Source of the DNA: an uncultured Opitutia bacterium
Lineage (GTDB): Bacteria; Verrucomicrobiota; Verrucomicrobiia; Opitutales; Opitutaceae
Direction of reading: 5' to 3'
NCBI GenBank assembly: GCA_903839035.1
Contig: CAIMAQ010000116.1
Location: 1-55,079 of the forward strand
DNA length: 55,079 nucleotides
Below are positions 1 through 8,704 of the stretch, in pieces. Numbering within the stretch: position 1 is the first letter of the stretch; every line of letters starts with the position of its first letter. Under the pieces are notes generated by a model, which saw only the letters and a list, made by a program, of their open reading frames with translations, was not told where the DNA came from and did not search any database. The translations under genes and the position numbers were made by a program.

Positions 1-818
1 CGGTCGTAGCTGTCGCCCTTCGTGCCCACCGGCACGTCGAACTCATACTGCTCGTAGCCCGAGTAGGGCTTGTCCTTGCGCAGGTCGAGGCCGACGCCCG
101 AGCCGCGGAGGTTCGGACCGGTCACGCCGTAGGCAATGGCATCCTCGCGTGAGATCACGCCGACGCCGACCGTGCGGTCCATGAAGATCTTGTTGCGCGT
201 CAGCAGGCCCAGGATGCTCTCCAGGTTCGGCAGGAACTGGTCGCAGAACGCGTCCACCCGGCCGGTCCAGCCCTCGGGCACATCGCGCTGCAGGCCGCCG
301 ATGCGGGAATAGCTCGTGGTGAAACGCGCGCCGGTCAGCTCCTCGAACAGCTTGTAGAGCTTCTCGCGTTCGGTGAATGCGTACATGAACACCGTCCAGG
401 CGCCGGTATCGATGCCGAAGGCGCCGAGCCCGAGCAAATGCGAGGAAATGCGCGCCATCTCCGCCGTGATCACCCGGATTGCCTGGCAGCGCGCAGGCAC
501 CTCGAGCTTGGCGAGCCGCTCGACCGCAATGGCGTAGGCCATGTTGTTCGCGAGCGGGGCAATGTAATCCAGCCGGTCCGTGTACGGCACGAACTGGTTG
601 TAGGTCATGTTCTCCGCGATCTTCTCGTCGCCGCGGTGCAGGTAGCCGATGACCGGGTCGCACTTCGTCAGGACCTCGCCGTCGAGCTCCATCTGCAGGC
701 GCAGCACACCGTGGGTGGACGGGTGGGACGGGCCCATCGAAAGCGACATCCTCTCGGACTCGAATTCGGCCGTGGCGGACTTCGCCGCGCTGTCAGGAAA
801 GGAAAATTCGGTGGCCAT
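1..818 (-). CDS. nuoD: NADH-quinone oxidoreductase subunit D (NuoD), 3' part cut by window edge
   Basis: NuoD is the 49-kDa-type subunit of the peripheral arm of respiratory complex I and helps form the quinone-binding cavity. The first 272 residues are visible. The family signature GPSHPSTHG lies at residues 29-37, followed by PVIGYLHRG and the region around NNMAYAIAVERL. The chosen ATG is three bases after the nuoC stop, so the two genes are probably translationally coupled. The remainder of the gene (a complete NuoD is about 400 residues) lies outside the window. Nothing suggests a NuoCD fusion: C and D are separate here. Identification is firm. Confidence 0.96.
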   Translation of the reverse strand, partial: MATEFSFPDSAAKSATAEFESERMSLSMGPSHPSTHGVLRLQMELDGEVLTKCDPVIGYLHRGDEKIAENMTYNQFVPYTDRLDYIAPLANNMAYAIAVERLAKLEVPARCQAIRVITAEMARISSHLLGLGAFGIDTGAWTVFMYAFTEREKLYKLFEELTGARFTTSYSRIGGLQRDVPEGWTGRVDAFCDQFLPNLESILGLLTRNKIFMDRTVGVGVISREDAIAYGVTGPNLRGSGVGLDLRKDKPYSGYEQYEFDVPVGTKGDSYD

Positions 819-821
819 GGT

Positions 822-1448
822 TCAGGCGTCGGGTTTGGCGCGGCGTTCGTTCCAGCTCTCATCCTTGGCGCGCGGCTCGGCCTCGGTCAGATTAATTTCA
901 CCCGGCGCGGCCACAAACGGACCGCCGGCCATCGGCGCCGCGATCACGCGCGCGCCCGTCTCGGCCATGATTTCGGCATCCGGCAGCGGCGTGTCGATGC
1001 CGGCCAGCGGGAATTCCTTGCGCAGCGGGAAATACGGATAACCGTCCCACATCAGGATGCGGCGCAGGTCGGGATGGCCCGTGAAGGTGATGCCAAACAT
1101 GTCGTAGACCTCGCGCTCGTGCCAGTTGGCGCCGGCCCAGAGGCTGACCACGCTCGCCACGGCCGGCGACTCGTCGCTCGGGCAGTCCGTGGCGACGCGG
1201 ATGTAGTCGTGCCGCACGGTGGAAAGGAGGTGGTAGACGACCGTAAACCGCGGCGCAACGCCTTCGGCCCAGTCGATGGCGGTGAGGTCCACCAGAAAGT
1301 CGAAGCCTTGCTCGTCGCGGAGGAATTTCAACGCCGCCGGGACATCGCCCACCGGCAGATTGACCGCCGGGAGGTCGAGACTGGGGCGCGGGGTCGCCGA
1401 GGGGAATTTTTCCTTGAGGACTGCGAGGACGTCGACGGTGGCGGACAT
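822..1448 (-). CDS. nuoC: NADH-quinone oxidoreductase subunit C (NuoC)
   Basis: NuoC is the 30-kDa-type subunit of the complex I peripheral arm and contacts NuoD and NuoB. The 208-residue protein has the family signature HEREVYDMFGI at residues 110-120, then GHPDLRRIL and PLRKEFPL (141-148). The C-terminal tail of about 55 residues is Ala/Pro/Glu-rich, beyond the conserved domain. It sits between nuoB (16 bases upstream) and nuoD (3 bases downstream) in one minus-strand operon. The start is supported by the tight fit to the nuoB stop and by normal family length. Confidence 0.96.
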   Translation of the reverse strand: MSATVDVLAVLKEKFPSATPRPSLDLPAVNLPVGDVPAALKFLRDEQGFDFLVDLTAIDWAEGVAPRFTVVYHLLSTVRHDYIRVATDCPSDESPAVASVVSLWAGANWHEREVYDMFGITFTGHPDLRRILMWDGYPYFPLRKEFPLAGIDTPLPDAEIMAETGARVIAAPMAGGPFVAAPGEINLTEAEPRAKDESWNERRAKPDA

Positions 1449-1464
1449 GCGCGGAGAATCCGGG

Positions 1465-1974
1465 TTAGGCGCGGCGGAGGTTGGTGGCCGAGCGTTCGAG
1501 CCGGACCTTGGCCTGCAGTTTCATCAGGGCGTCGAGCAGAGCTTCCGGACGCGGGGGGCAGCCGCTGATATAGACGTCCACCGGCACGATGCGGTCGACG
1601 CCCTGCAGGGTCGCATAGCTGCGGTACATGCCGCCGCTGCTGGCGCAGGCGCCCATGGCGATGACCCACTTGGGCTCGGCCATCTGGTCGTAAATGCGGC
1701 GGACGGCGGAGGCCATCTTGTAGGTGACGGTGCCGGCGACGATCATGCAGTCGGACTGGCGGGGGGAGAAGCGCATGACCTCGGCGCCGAAGCGCGCGAT
1801 GTCGAACCGGGACGACGCCGTGCCCATCAGCTCGATGGCGCAGCAGGCGAGGCCCATGGGCATCGGCCACATCGAGTTGGTCCGGATCCAATTGATGACC
1901 GAATCCATCCGGGAGACGATGACCTCGCCCTCAATCTTGCTGTTGTAGGCGATCTCGGTGTTGGTCGTGACCAT
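1465..1974 (-). CDS. nuoB: NADH-quinone oxidoreductase subunit B (NuoB)
   Basis: NuoB carries the terminal iron-sulphur cluster N2 that hands electrons to quinone in complex I. The 169-residue protein shows the complete ligand set: adjacent Cys44-Cys45 in GLACCAIE, Cys110 in MGACASSGG and Cys139 in SGCPPRPE. It is the first recognisable nuo gene of the operon. In most bacteria nuoA lies directly upstream, but the 208 bases between this start and the tRNA-Ser gene hold no hydrophobic reading frame that could be NuoA. Expression presumably starts in that interval, although no clear promoter could be assigned. Confidence 0.97.
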   Translation of the reverse strand: MVTTNTEIAYNSKIEGEVIVSRMDSVINWIRTNSMWPMPMGLACCAIELMGTASSRFDIARFGAEVMRFSPRQSDCMIVAGTVTYKMASAVRRIYDQMAEPKWVIAMGACASSGGMYRSYATLQGVDRIVPVDVYISGCPPRPEALLDALMKLQAKVRLERSATNLRRA

Positions 1975-2182
1975 GGTGGCGGTGATGGGTGGAGAAGCGA
2001 AAATTCAGGCGCAGGGTTAGGTTGCCCAACCCGTCGCGCAAGGAGCTTTTGGAAAAATTTGTGTCTTCCCCAGCAAGGACAATGTCGGCGGTGGATTTGC
2101 CGTTGACCCGTCCGGAAGCTTCGCCCTTCCTCTACCCTTCGCCCGTCAGACAGGCCATGGAAACATGGCGGTTTGGACACTT

Positions 2183-3116
<934 letters not shown>

Positions 3117-4223
3117 TTAGTATTTGCCGTATTGCGCGACGAGTTCGGGCAGCATGGCGATGCGGTGAAACGGGGCATCGGGCGGGACCTGGTCGCCCGC
3201 GGCCATGAGGAGTCGGGGCGAAGCCAGTCGGGTGTCGAGCCAGCGCCTGACGCAGTCGACAAAGGCCTGGTCGCTGCCCGAAGTGCCGAACACGGTTGCG
3301 GGAATGCCACCGGAAAGGATCAAGTCCGGCCCCGCCGCCGCGCGCATTTCGGCCGGCGACATGGAGAACATCGGCTTGGGCGTCACCGCATCGGCGCAGT
3401 CCACGCCGCACTCCGCCAGCCAGGTCAGGACCCCGCGGCTCTCGCCGTCGACGTGGACGGCGAGATACTTCCCCACTTGGTGCAGCCGGCGCGCAACTTC
3501 GGTGTAGTAGTCGCGCACATAGGTGTCGAAAAACTCCTTCGTCTGCACGTTGCTGTCGTAGTTGTCGCTGATGATAAGGGTTTCGAACGGACCGCTAAGA
3601 ATGGCATCGAGGATGCGCAGGTTGCACGCGTTCACCGCCCGGATGAACCGGCCCGTCTTTTCCGGCTCGTCGAGCGCGGTGTAGACGGCCTGTTCCACCC
3701 CCATGTAGCGGGCCATCAGATAGCCCGACCCCGAGTACGGCAGCTGCGCGTAGGGAAAGGCCAGATCACCCAGGCTGTTCTGCCACGCCCGGTAATAATC
3801 CCACTTCGGCTCGCACACGAGCCGCTGCATCAAATGTTCCACGATCGGAAAATCATCCGCGGACTGGAGCAGGTACTTGCGAATGCCGTAGGAGTAAGTG
3901 TCCGGGTTGAAGACCCGTTCCTCATGAATCGAACCCAGCGGAGTGGAAATCCGCGTGGAGAACACGCCGCCACCGGTACTGGTCTCCAGCCGGGCAGCCG
4001 GGTCGGCGGAACGGAGGCGGTAGAATCCGCCCATCTCACAGTACGCAACCGCGCCGACCTGTTTGTGCAGCTCGACCAAGCCTTCCTCCACCGCCGTAAA
4101 CCCGGAGAGGTTGAAGGGGACGTTCCGGTTTTTCTTATACCAGTGGGACAAGTCGAGCATCAGCGGTACCTGGTCAGGCTGCTCCCGCCGGTACACCGCC
4201 CGGACGCGCTCGTTGGGTTTCAT
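3117..4223 (-). CDS. URO-D fold protein (uroporphyrinogen decarboxylase / methyltransferase-like)
   Basis: The 368-residue protein has the layout of the URO-D superfamily, a TIM barrel that includes HemE and the corrinoid-dependent MtaA/MtbA methyltransferases. The N-terminus MKPNERVRAVYRREQPDQVP is the typical opening of the non-HemE branch. The late core segments YLAVHVDGES, GVDCADAVTPKP and LILSGGIPATVF correspond to barrel strands around the active site. Nothing in the neighbourhood encodes heme synthesis or a corrinoid protein, so true HemE activity is unlikely. It lies 199 bases after the AraC-type regulator gene on the same strand, and a second URO-D-like gene lies at 6238-7317. Function is unknown; similar genes recur in carbohydrate clusters of Verrucomicrobiota (general knowledge). 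Confidence 0.8.
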   Translation of the reverse strand: MKPNERVRAVYRREQPDQVPLMLDLSHWYKKNRNVPFNLSGFTAVEEGLVELHKQVGAVAYCEMGGFYRLRSADPAARLETSTGGGVFSTRISTPLGSIHEERVFNPDTYSYGIRKYLLQSADDFPIVEHLMQRLVCEPKWDYYRAWQNSLGDLAFPYAQLPYSGSGYLMARYMGVEQAVYTALDEPEKTGRFIRAVNACNLRILDAILSGPFETLIISDNYDSNVQTKEFFDTYVRDYYTEVARRLHQVGKYLAVHVDGESRGVLTWLAECGVDCADAVTPKPMFSMSPAEMRAAAGPDLILSGGIPATVFGTSGSDQAFVDCVRRWLDTRLASPRLLMAAGDQVPPDAPFHRIAMLPELVAQYGKY

Positions 4224-4309
4224 GGTGACGTCCTGGGTTGACGGGATTGCCTCCCGGAATCCGGTTCATTCGAGCTTGGTCGTTTGCCTCGGGTTTGCGT
4301 GAGGCCGGA

Positions 4310-4319
4310 GTTGTACAAC
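4310..4319. promoter_or_regulatory. perfect 10-base palindrome upstream of the URO-D gene
   Basis: GTTGTACAAC is a perfect palindrome located about 90 bases upstream of the URO-D start, in the 199-base gap after the AraC gene. Such palindromes are typical of dimeric repressor operators. No regulator can be assigned, and a chance occurrence is possible. Confidence 0.25.
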
Positions 4320-4422
4320 CGGGCCACCGGCCATGGAAAGCCCAAGGCACTGGCCTATTTTTGGGTCCACTCGCAGCGGAGACTCGCGCTGAGGCCCCCT
4401 CGCCGCGAGCGGGACTTCCGCC

Positions 4423-5271
4423 TTACCCACCGGGCCTGCGCACGGGGACTCCGGTCGATTCAACGACATGCCGGCGGCGGCCCCAGGGCGAACGCCCGGT
4501 CATGCGTTTGAACACGCGGTAGAATTGGGGATAGCTGCCAAACCCCGCCTCGAGCGCCGCGTCCAACATGGTGCGCCGCTGGCCGGTGCCGTAAATCGCC
4601 AAGAACCGCTCCAAGCGCTGCCGGTTGCGGAAGTCCGTCAGCGCGATGCCGGTCTGCTGCTTGAACAGCCGGCTCAGGCGGTGCGCGCTCAGGCCGGCGC
4701 GCGCCGCCAGCTCGTTCAGGCTCAGGTGGGTGTTTTCATCCCGGATGAGCCGGGCCGCCTTTTCCACGGCCGGATGAACGTCGTGCACGGGCACCTCCTC
4801 GGACTGCAGGAACCGCTGCCAGGTCCCGAGGAACGCATAGGCCAACCCGGTGTTGAACAGCCCCGGCTGGTCCGCGGTGGCGACAATATCCGCAAACATC
4901 CGCTCGAACCGCCCCAGGGCGGGCTCCGACAGGCGGCGGCAAAACTGGCCCGGCGGATTTTTTTGCCGGAGAACCCGCGCGCCGGGATCGGTGGCGCTGC
5001 GCTGCAGCGCCTTCGGCCGCATCACGCCGATCCACATTTCGAAGTCCGCGGACTGTTCGACTAGCACGTGCTCCTGAGCGGGAAACAGCCACAGCAGGTC
5101 GCCCCGGCGGATTTCGTATTTGCGGTTTTCCAGCAAGTAGAGGCCGCGGCCGGACGTGACCAGGTTGAACTCCAGCTCGGCGTGGTGGTGCATGGAGTTC
5201 GCCGGACCCAGGTTCCGATAGTGCCAGAGGTGCCCGTCGAGGGCTTGGGGCAATTTCAGCTTTTCGCGCAT
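4423..5271 (-). CDS. AraC-family transcriptional regulator with N-terminal cupin
   Basis: The 282-residue protein combines an N-terminal cupin sensor region (MHHHAELEFNLV, then RRGDLLWLFPAQEH) with a C-terminal pair of AraC helix-turn-helix motifs. The first HTH is LSLNELAARAGLSAHRLSRL and the second is around AALEAGFGSYPQFYRVFKRM. AraC proteins of this type sense a sugar or metabolite and activate nearby operons. The gene is divergent from the PhyH gene with a 72-base gap, so it probably controls block B (5344-14167), and possibly the URO-D gene downstream of itself. The start at MREKLKLP was chosen because it gives normal family length; the frame stays open far upstream, but only as antisense to the PhyH gene. 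Confidence 0.9.
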   Translation of the reverse strand: MREKLKLPQALDGHLWHYRNLGPANSMHHHAELEFNLVTSGRGLYLLENRKYEIRRGDLLWLFPAQEHVLVEQSADFEMWIGVMRPKALQRSATDPGARVLRQKNPPGQFCRRLSEPALGRFERMFADIVATADQPGLFNTGLAYAFLGTWQRFLQSEEVPVHDVHPAVEKAARLIRDENTHLSLNELAARAGLSAHRLSRLFKQQTGIALTDFRNRQRLERFLAIYGTGQRRTMLDAALEAGFGSYPQFYRVFKRMTGRSPWGRRRHVVESTGVPVRRPGG

Positions 5272-5343
5272 GGCGACAAGAAATGAAAACAAGTGGGGGA
5301 CAAAATGAGAAGAAGGATCTGCCGTTCCTGCTAAGCTGGCCGG

Positions 5344-6165
5344 ATGATCAGCATCACGCAGGAGCAACGCGACCTTTACCAAAGGGAAGGCTACATGATT
5401 CTGCCGGGCGTCATCCCCCCCGGGCTGCTCGAGATGCTGCGGGAGGAGTGCTCCTATTTCATCGGCTACATGGACGCGCTGATGGATGCCAAAGGGGTGA
5501 AGAGCGTCGGCATCACGCACCGTGGCAGCCGCTACTTCATCAACAACCGCTACCGACTGAGTCCCCGCCTGCACCAGTTCATCTTCAGCGACCTCATGGC
5601 GAAGGTGGCCGAGGCCACGGTCGGGCCGGAGGCGCAACTGTTTCACGAACAATGGGTCGTGAAGGGTGCGGAGCAGGGCATGAAGTTCGCGTGGCACCAG
5701 GACAGCGGCTACGTGAAGTGGTATGACCCGTCCACCCGGCATCGGCCGTACGTCACCTGCTGGTGCACGCTCGACGCGGTCAACGAGGAGAACGGCACGG
5801 TTTACATCCTGCCCCACTCCCGCGGCGGAACGCGCGGCCGAATCATCGACCACACCAAGGAGGCCGGCACGAATGACCTGGTGGGCTACGCGGGTAGCGA
5901 CCCGGGCGACCCGGTGATTGTGCCCGCCGGCAGTATTGTGGCCTTCGACAGTTTCCTCCTGCACCGCAGCGGCTCCAACACGACGAACAAGATGCGGCGC
6001 GTCTATCTCCCGCAATACAGCGGCACGCCGATCAACCGGCCCGACGGCAAACCGTGGGCGATGGCCACGCCTTTCCTGAAGGGCGGCCGGAACAGCTACA
6101 ATCACGCCGAGGACACCGCGGAAAACTGGGGGCCCTTCGCGGACAAGGCGAAGGAATCGATCTGA
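5344..6165 (+). CDS. phytanoyl-CoA dioxygenase (PhyH) family Fe(II)/2-oxoglutarate oxygenase
   Basis: The 273-residue protein has the double-stranded beta-helix ligand pattern of PhyH oxygenases: His118 and Asp120 in WHQDSGY, the distal His207 in FLLHRSG, and an arginine about 11 residues later (Arg218/Arg219) suited to bind 2-oxoglutarate. These cytoplasmic enzymes hydroxylate small molecules using O2. Here the gene opens a six-gene plus-strand run with a URO-D-like protein, a GPH symporter and glycosidases, so a small organic molecule released from a glycan or glycoside is a plausible substrate (inference). The divergent AraC gene is the likely regulator. The ATG at MISITQEQ matches the normal family start. 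Confidence 0.88.
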   Translation: MISITQEQRDLYQREGYMILPGVIPPGLLEMLREECSYFIGYMDALMDAKGVKSVGITHRGSRYFINNRYRLSPRLHQFIFSDLMAKVAEATVGPEAQLFHEQWVVKGAEQGMKFAWHQDSGYVKWYDPSTRHRPYVTCWCTLDAVNEENGTVYILPHSRGGTRGRIIDHTKEAGTNDLVGYAGSDPGDPVIVPAGSIVAFDSFLLHRSGSNTTNKMRRVYLPQYSGTPINRPDGKPWAMATPFLKGGRNSYNHAEDTAENWGPFADKAKESI

Positions 6166-6237
6166 TCGCGGACGGGGCCCTGCCGGATGAACTGCCCCGC
6201 CTCACGTAACCCGGCCTCAGTAGGAAACGATTCTGCC

Positions 6238-7317
6238 ATGTGGAAGAGCAACTGGCCCCAGACCAAGGAGCGCTTCGTGCAGTGGTGGAACCGCGACAGC
6301 CTGCTCGTGGGCATGTGGGGCGCGCCGCAAACCACGGCCTGCATCCATGAGCAAGTCCCCCCACCCCGGGCACCCGCGAACCTGACCGAGCGCTGGGTCA
6401 ACCCGGCCCATCGCGCGGCCCAGAACCATTTCCGCCTTTCGCGCTCGATCTTCCCGCTCGATGTGTTGCCCATCGCGTCGCCCGACCTCGGACCCGGCAT
6501 CCTCGCGGCTTACCTCGGCGCCGAGCCCGAATTCGCGGAGGGCACCGTTTGGTTTCACCCGGCCTTCGCCGCGGAGGAGAACCCCGAAGCCCTGCCCCCG
6601 CTCGGCTTTGATCCCGCCAACCCGTGGTGGCAAACCACCGAGGCCATCCTGCGGGCCTGCGTGGCCACCGCGCGGGGAAAATATTTCGTCGGGTGCCCGG
6701 ACCTCATCGAGAACATGGATGTGCTGTCTTCCCTGCGTGACGCGCAGACGCTGTGCCTGGACATGCTGGAACGTCCGGAATGGGTCGAGCGGCAGCTCGC
6801 CGAGATCAACGCGGCGTGGTTCGACGCCTACCAGCGCATCTACGATCTCATCAAGCAGGAGGACGGCAGCTCGGCCTACGATGCGTTTTACCTCTGGGGA
6901 CCGGGCAAGGTGGCCAAGGTGCAGTGTGACTCGTCCGCGATGTTCTCGCCGCCGATGTTCCGCCGGTTCGTCGTGCCCGCCCTCACCGCGCAATGCGCCT
7001 GGCTCGATCACTCACTCTATCACCTCGACGGCACGCAGGCGGTCCAACACCTCGATGCCTTGCTGGAGATCGAGCCCCTCGACGCCATCGAATGGACACC
7101 CCAGGCCGGCATCGAGACCGGGGGACACCCGCGCTGGCACGGCATGTATCAGCGCATTCTCGCCGCCGGCAAAAGCGTCCAGATCGTGAACGTGGAGTTG
7201 CCCGAAGTTCAGCCGCTGCTCGACACGATCGGCGGCAAGGGCGTCTACCTGTTGATCCAATTCCAGGACGAGCGGGAGGCGGAACGCGTCTCCAAGATGA
7301 TCGAACCCTACTACTAA
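6238..7317 (+). CDS. URO-D-like protein, divergent branch
   Basis: A 359-residue soluble protein related in overall plan to the URO-D/methyltransferase barrel. Supporting segments are ARGKYFVGCPDL, a central WGPGKVAKVQCDSSAMFSP resembling the substrate-cavity segment, SLYHLDGTQAVQHL, and IEWTPQAGI near the C-terminus. It is only distantly similar to the gene at 3117-4223. ATG 6238 (MWKSNW) is preferred over an in-frame ATG at 6187: AGGAAA lies about ten bases upstream, and the extra 17 residues look non-conserved. It lies between the PhyH oxygenase and the GPH symporter, 11 bases before the latter. The reaction is unknown. Confidence 0.72.
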   Translation: MWKSNWPQTKERFVQWWNRDSLLVGMWGAPQTTACIHEQVPPPRAPANLTERWVNPAHRAAQNHFRLSRSIFPLDVLPIASPDLGPGILAAYLGAEPEFAEGTVWFHPAFAAEENPEALPPLGFDPANPWWQTTEAILRACVATARGKYFVGCPDLIENMDVLSSLRDAQTLCLDMLERPEWVERQLAEINAAWFDAYQRIYDLIKQEDGSSAYDAFYLWGPGKVAKVQCDSSAMFSPPMFRRFVVPALTAQCAWLDHSLYHLDGTQAVQHLDALLEIEPLDAIEWTPQAGIETGGHPRWHGMYQRILAAGKSVQIVNVELPEVQPLLDTIGGKGVYLLIQFQDEREAERVSKMIEPYY

Positions 7318-7328
7318 CTGCGTACCCC

Positions 7329-8696
7329 ATGAAGAACACCACCCTTACCCGTTGCCTGGCCTACGCGTTCAGCGACACCGGCGGACAGCTGGTCTTTTGC
7401 GTCATCTCGTTCTACCTCCTGAAATTCTACACGGATGTCTACGGCATCTCCGCCGCCTCCGCCGGCACGATCCTGCTGGTCGCGCGCATGGTCGATGCGC
7501 TGGATGCCCCCGTCTGGGGGATCATCTTCGACAAGACGCAGAGCCGCTGGGGCCGGAGTCGCCCGTGGTTCCTCTGGCTGTGCGGGCCATTTGCGCTCTT
7601 CGGCGTGCTGACGTTCATCACTCCAGACCTCGGCTACAACGCCAAGGTCGCCTACGCCGCGATCACCTACGTCGTCTGCAGTATAATCTACACGGGCATC
7701 AACACTCCGGTGACGTCGATTCTGGCCTCGCTGACCTCCAGTCCCGCCGAGCGCATCACCTTCACGAGCTTCCGCATGTTTGGCTCCAAACTCGGCGTGC
7801 TGATCGTCAACCTCACCGCGCTGGACCTCGTCCGGCATTTCGGCCACGGCGATGACCGCAAGGGCTTCATGATCGTCATGAGCCTGTTTGCGACGGCGGC
7901 GGTGCTGCTGTTCCTCTTTGCGTTCTGGAAGCTGGACGAGCGCGTGGTCGAGACGAAGACGCGCCTCTCCATCCGCCAGAGTTTCAGCGCGATGAAGGGC
8001 AACTGGCCGTGGATCATCATCTTCATCAGCAGCCTGTTCTTCTGGATCGCCTTCATCTCGCGCATCAGCATCTCGGCGTATTTCTGGGAGTACACCCTGC
8101 ACCGCAAGGACCTGATCGGCCCGGCCAACAGCCTGGATTTCGCCTCGCTGGCCGGCATCCTGGCGCTGCCGTGGCTCGTCCGGCTGACCTCGAAGCGCAC
8201 CGTCTGGATCGCGGGGCTGGTGGGCGCGGTGGCGGCTCAGTTTGTCGTCCTGCAGGGCATCCGCCAGGGCTCGCTGCCGCTGGTCATGACCGGCTGGGTG
8301 CTGGGCATCGTCCTAAGCGGCGTGGCGATGGCCATGCCGTTCTCGCTCCTTTCCGACAGCGTGGACTATGGCGAATGGAAGAGCGGCGTGCGCGCGGCCG
8401 GCCTGCTGACCGCCGTCGGTGCCGCCTTCTGTCTGAAGATGGGCAGCGGTCTGGGCGGCGCCCTGCCTGCGTGGATCCTCGACTGGTATCACTACGCCCC
8501 GCCCGTCGCCCAACAACCGGTCGAACAGTCCGCGCAGGCGCTGTTCGGCATCGAACTCGGCTTCATCTGGCTGCCGGCGGCCTGTTACGCGTTGGCCGCC
8601 ATTCCCGTCTTCTTCTATCAGCGCTACGAACGCCTCGAGCCGCGCATCCGCGAGGAACTCACCCAGCGCCGCGCGGCCGCGAACCCTTCCGCCTGA
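7329..8696 (+). CDS. GPH-family sugar:cation symporter (MFS fold)
   Basis: The 455-residue membrane protein has about twelve hydrophobic segments and the hallmarks of the glycoside-pentoside-hexuronide family: an early VDALDAPVWGIIFDKTQSRW loop between helices 2 and 3, GRSRPWFLW, and the late DSVDYGEWKSGVR motif. GPH carriers (MelB, XylP, YicJ relatives) import oligosaccharides or glycosides with Na+ or H+. It is followed eight bases later by a GH31 glycosidase, the same arrangement as yicJ-yicI in E. coli, which suggests uptake of the glycoside that the GH31 enzyme cleaves. The last ~20 residues are a charged cytoplasmic tail. Confidence 0.92.
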   Translation: MKNTTLTRCLAYAFSDTGGQLVFCVISFYLLKFYTDVYGISAASAGTILLVARMVDALDAPVWGIIFDKTQSRWGRSRPWFLWLCGPFALFGVLTFITPDLGYNAKVAYAAITYVVCSIIYTGINTPVTSILASLTSSPAERITFTSFRMFGSKLGVLIVNLTALDLVRHFGHGDDRKGFMIVMSLFATAAVLLFLFAFWKLDERVVETKTRLSIRQSFSAMKGNWPWIIIFISSLFFWIAFISRISISAYFWEYTLHRKDLIGPANSLDFASLAGILALPWLVRLTSKRTVWIAGLVGAVAAQFVVLQGIRQGSLPLVMTGWVLGIVLSGVAMAMPFSLLSDSVDYGEWKSGVRAAGLLTAVGAAFCLKMGSGLGGALPAWILDWYHYAPPVAQQPVEQSAQALFGIELGFIWLPAACYALAAIPVFFYQRYERLEPRIREELTQRRAAANPSA

Positions 8697-8704
8697 CCCG
8701 AGCC

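Noticed and set aside
438-1568. 376-codon plus-strand open frame over the nuo genes
   Set aside because: Antisense to nuoD/nuoC, which are certain by motif; the translation has no recognisable domain.
4423-6105. 560-codon minus-strand open frame
   Set aside because: Only the 3' half (from ATG 5271) is AraC-like; the rest is antisense to the well-supported PhyH gene and is low-complexity.
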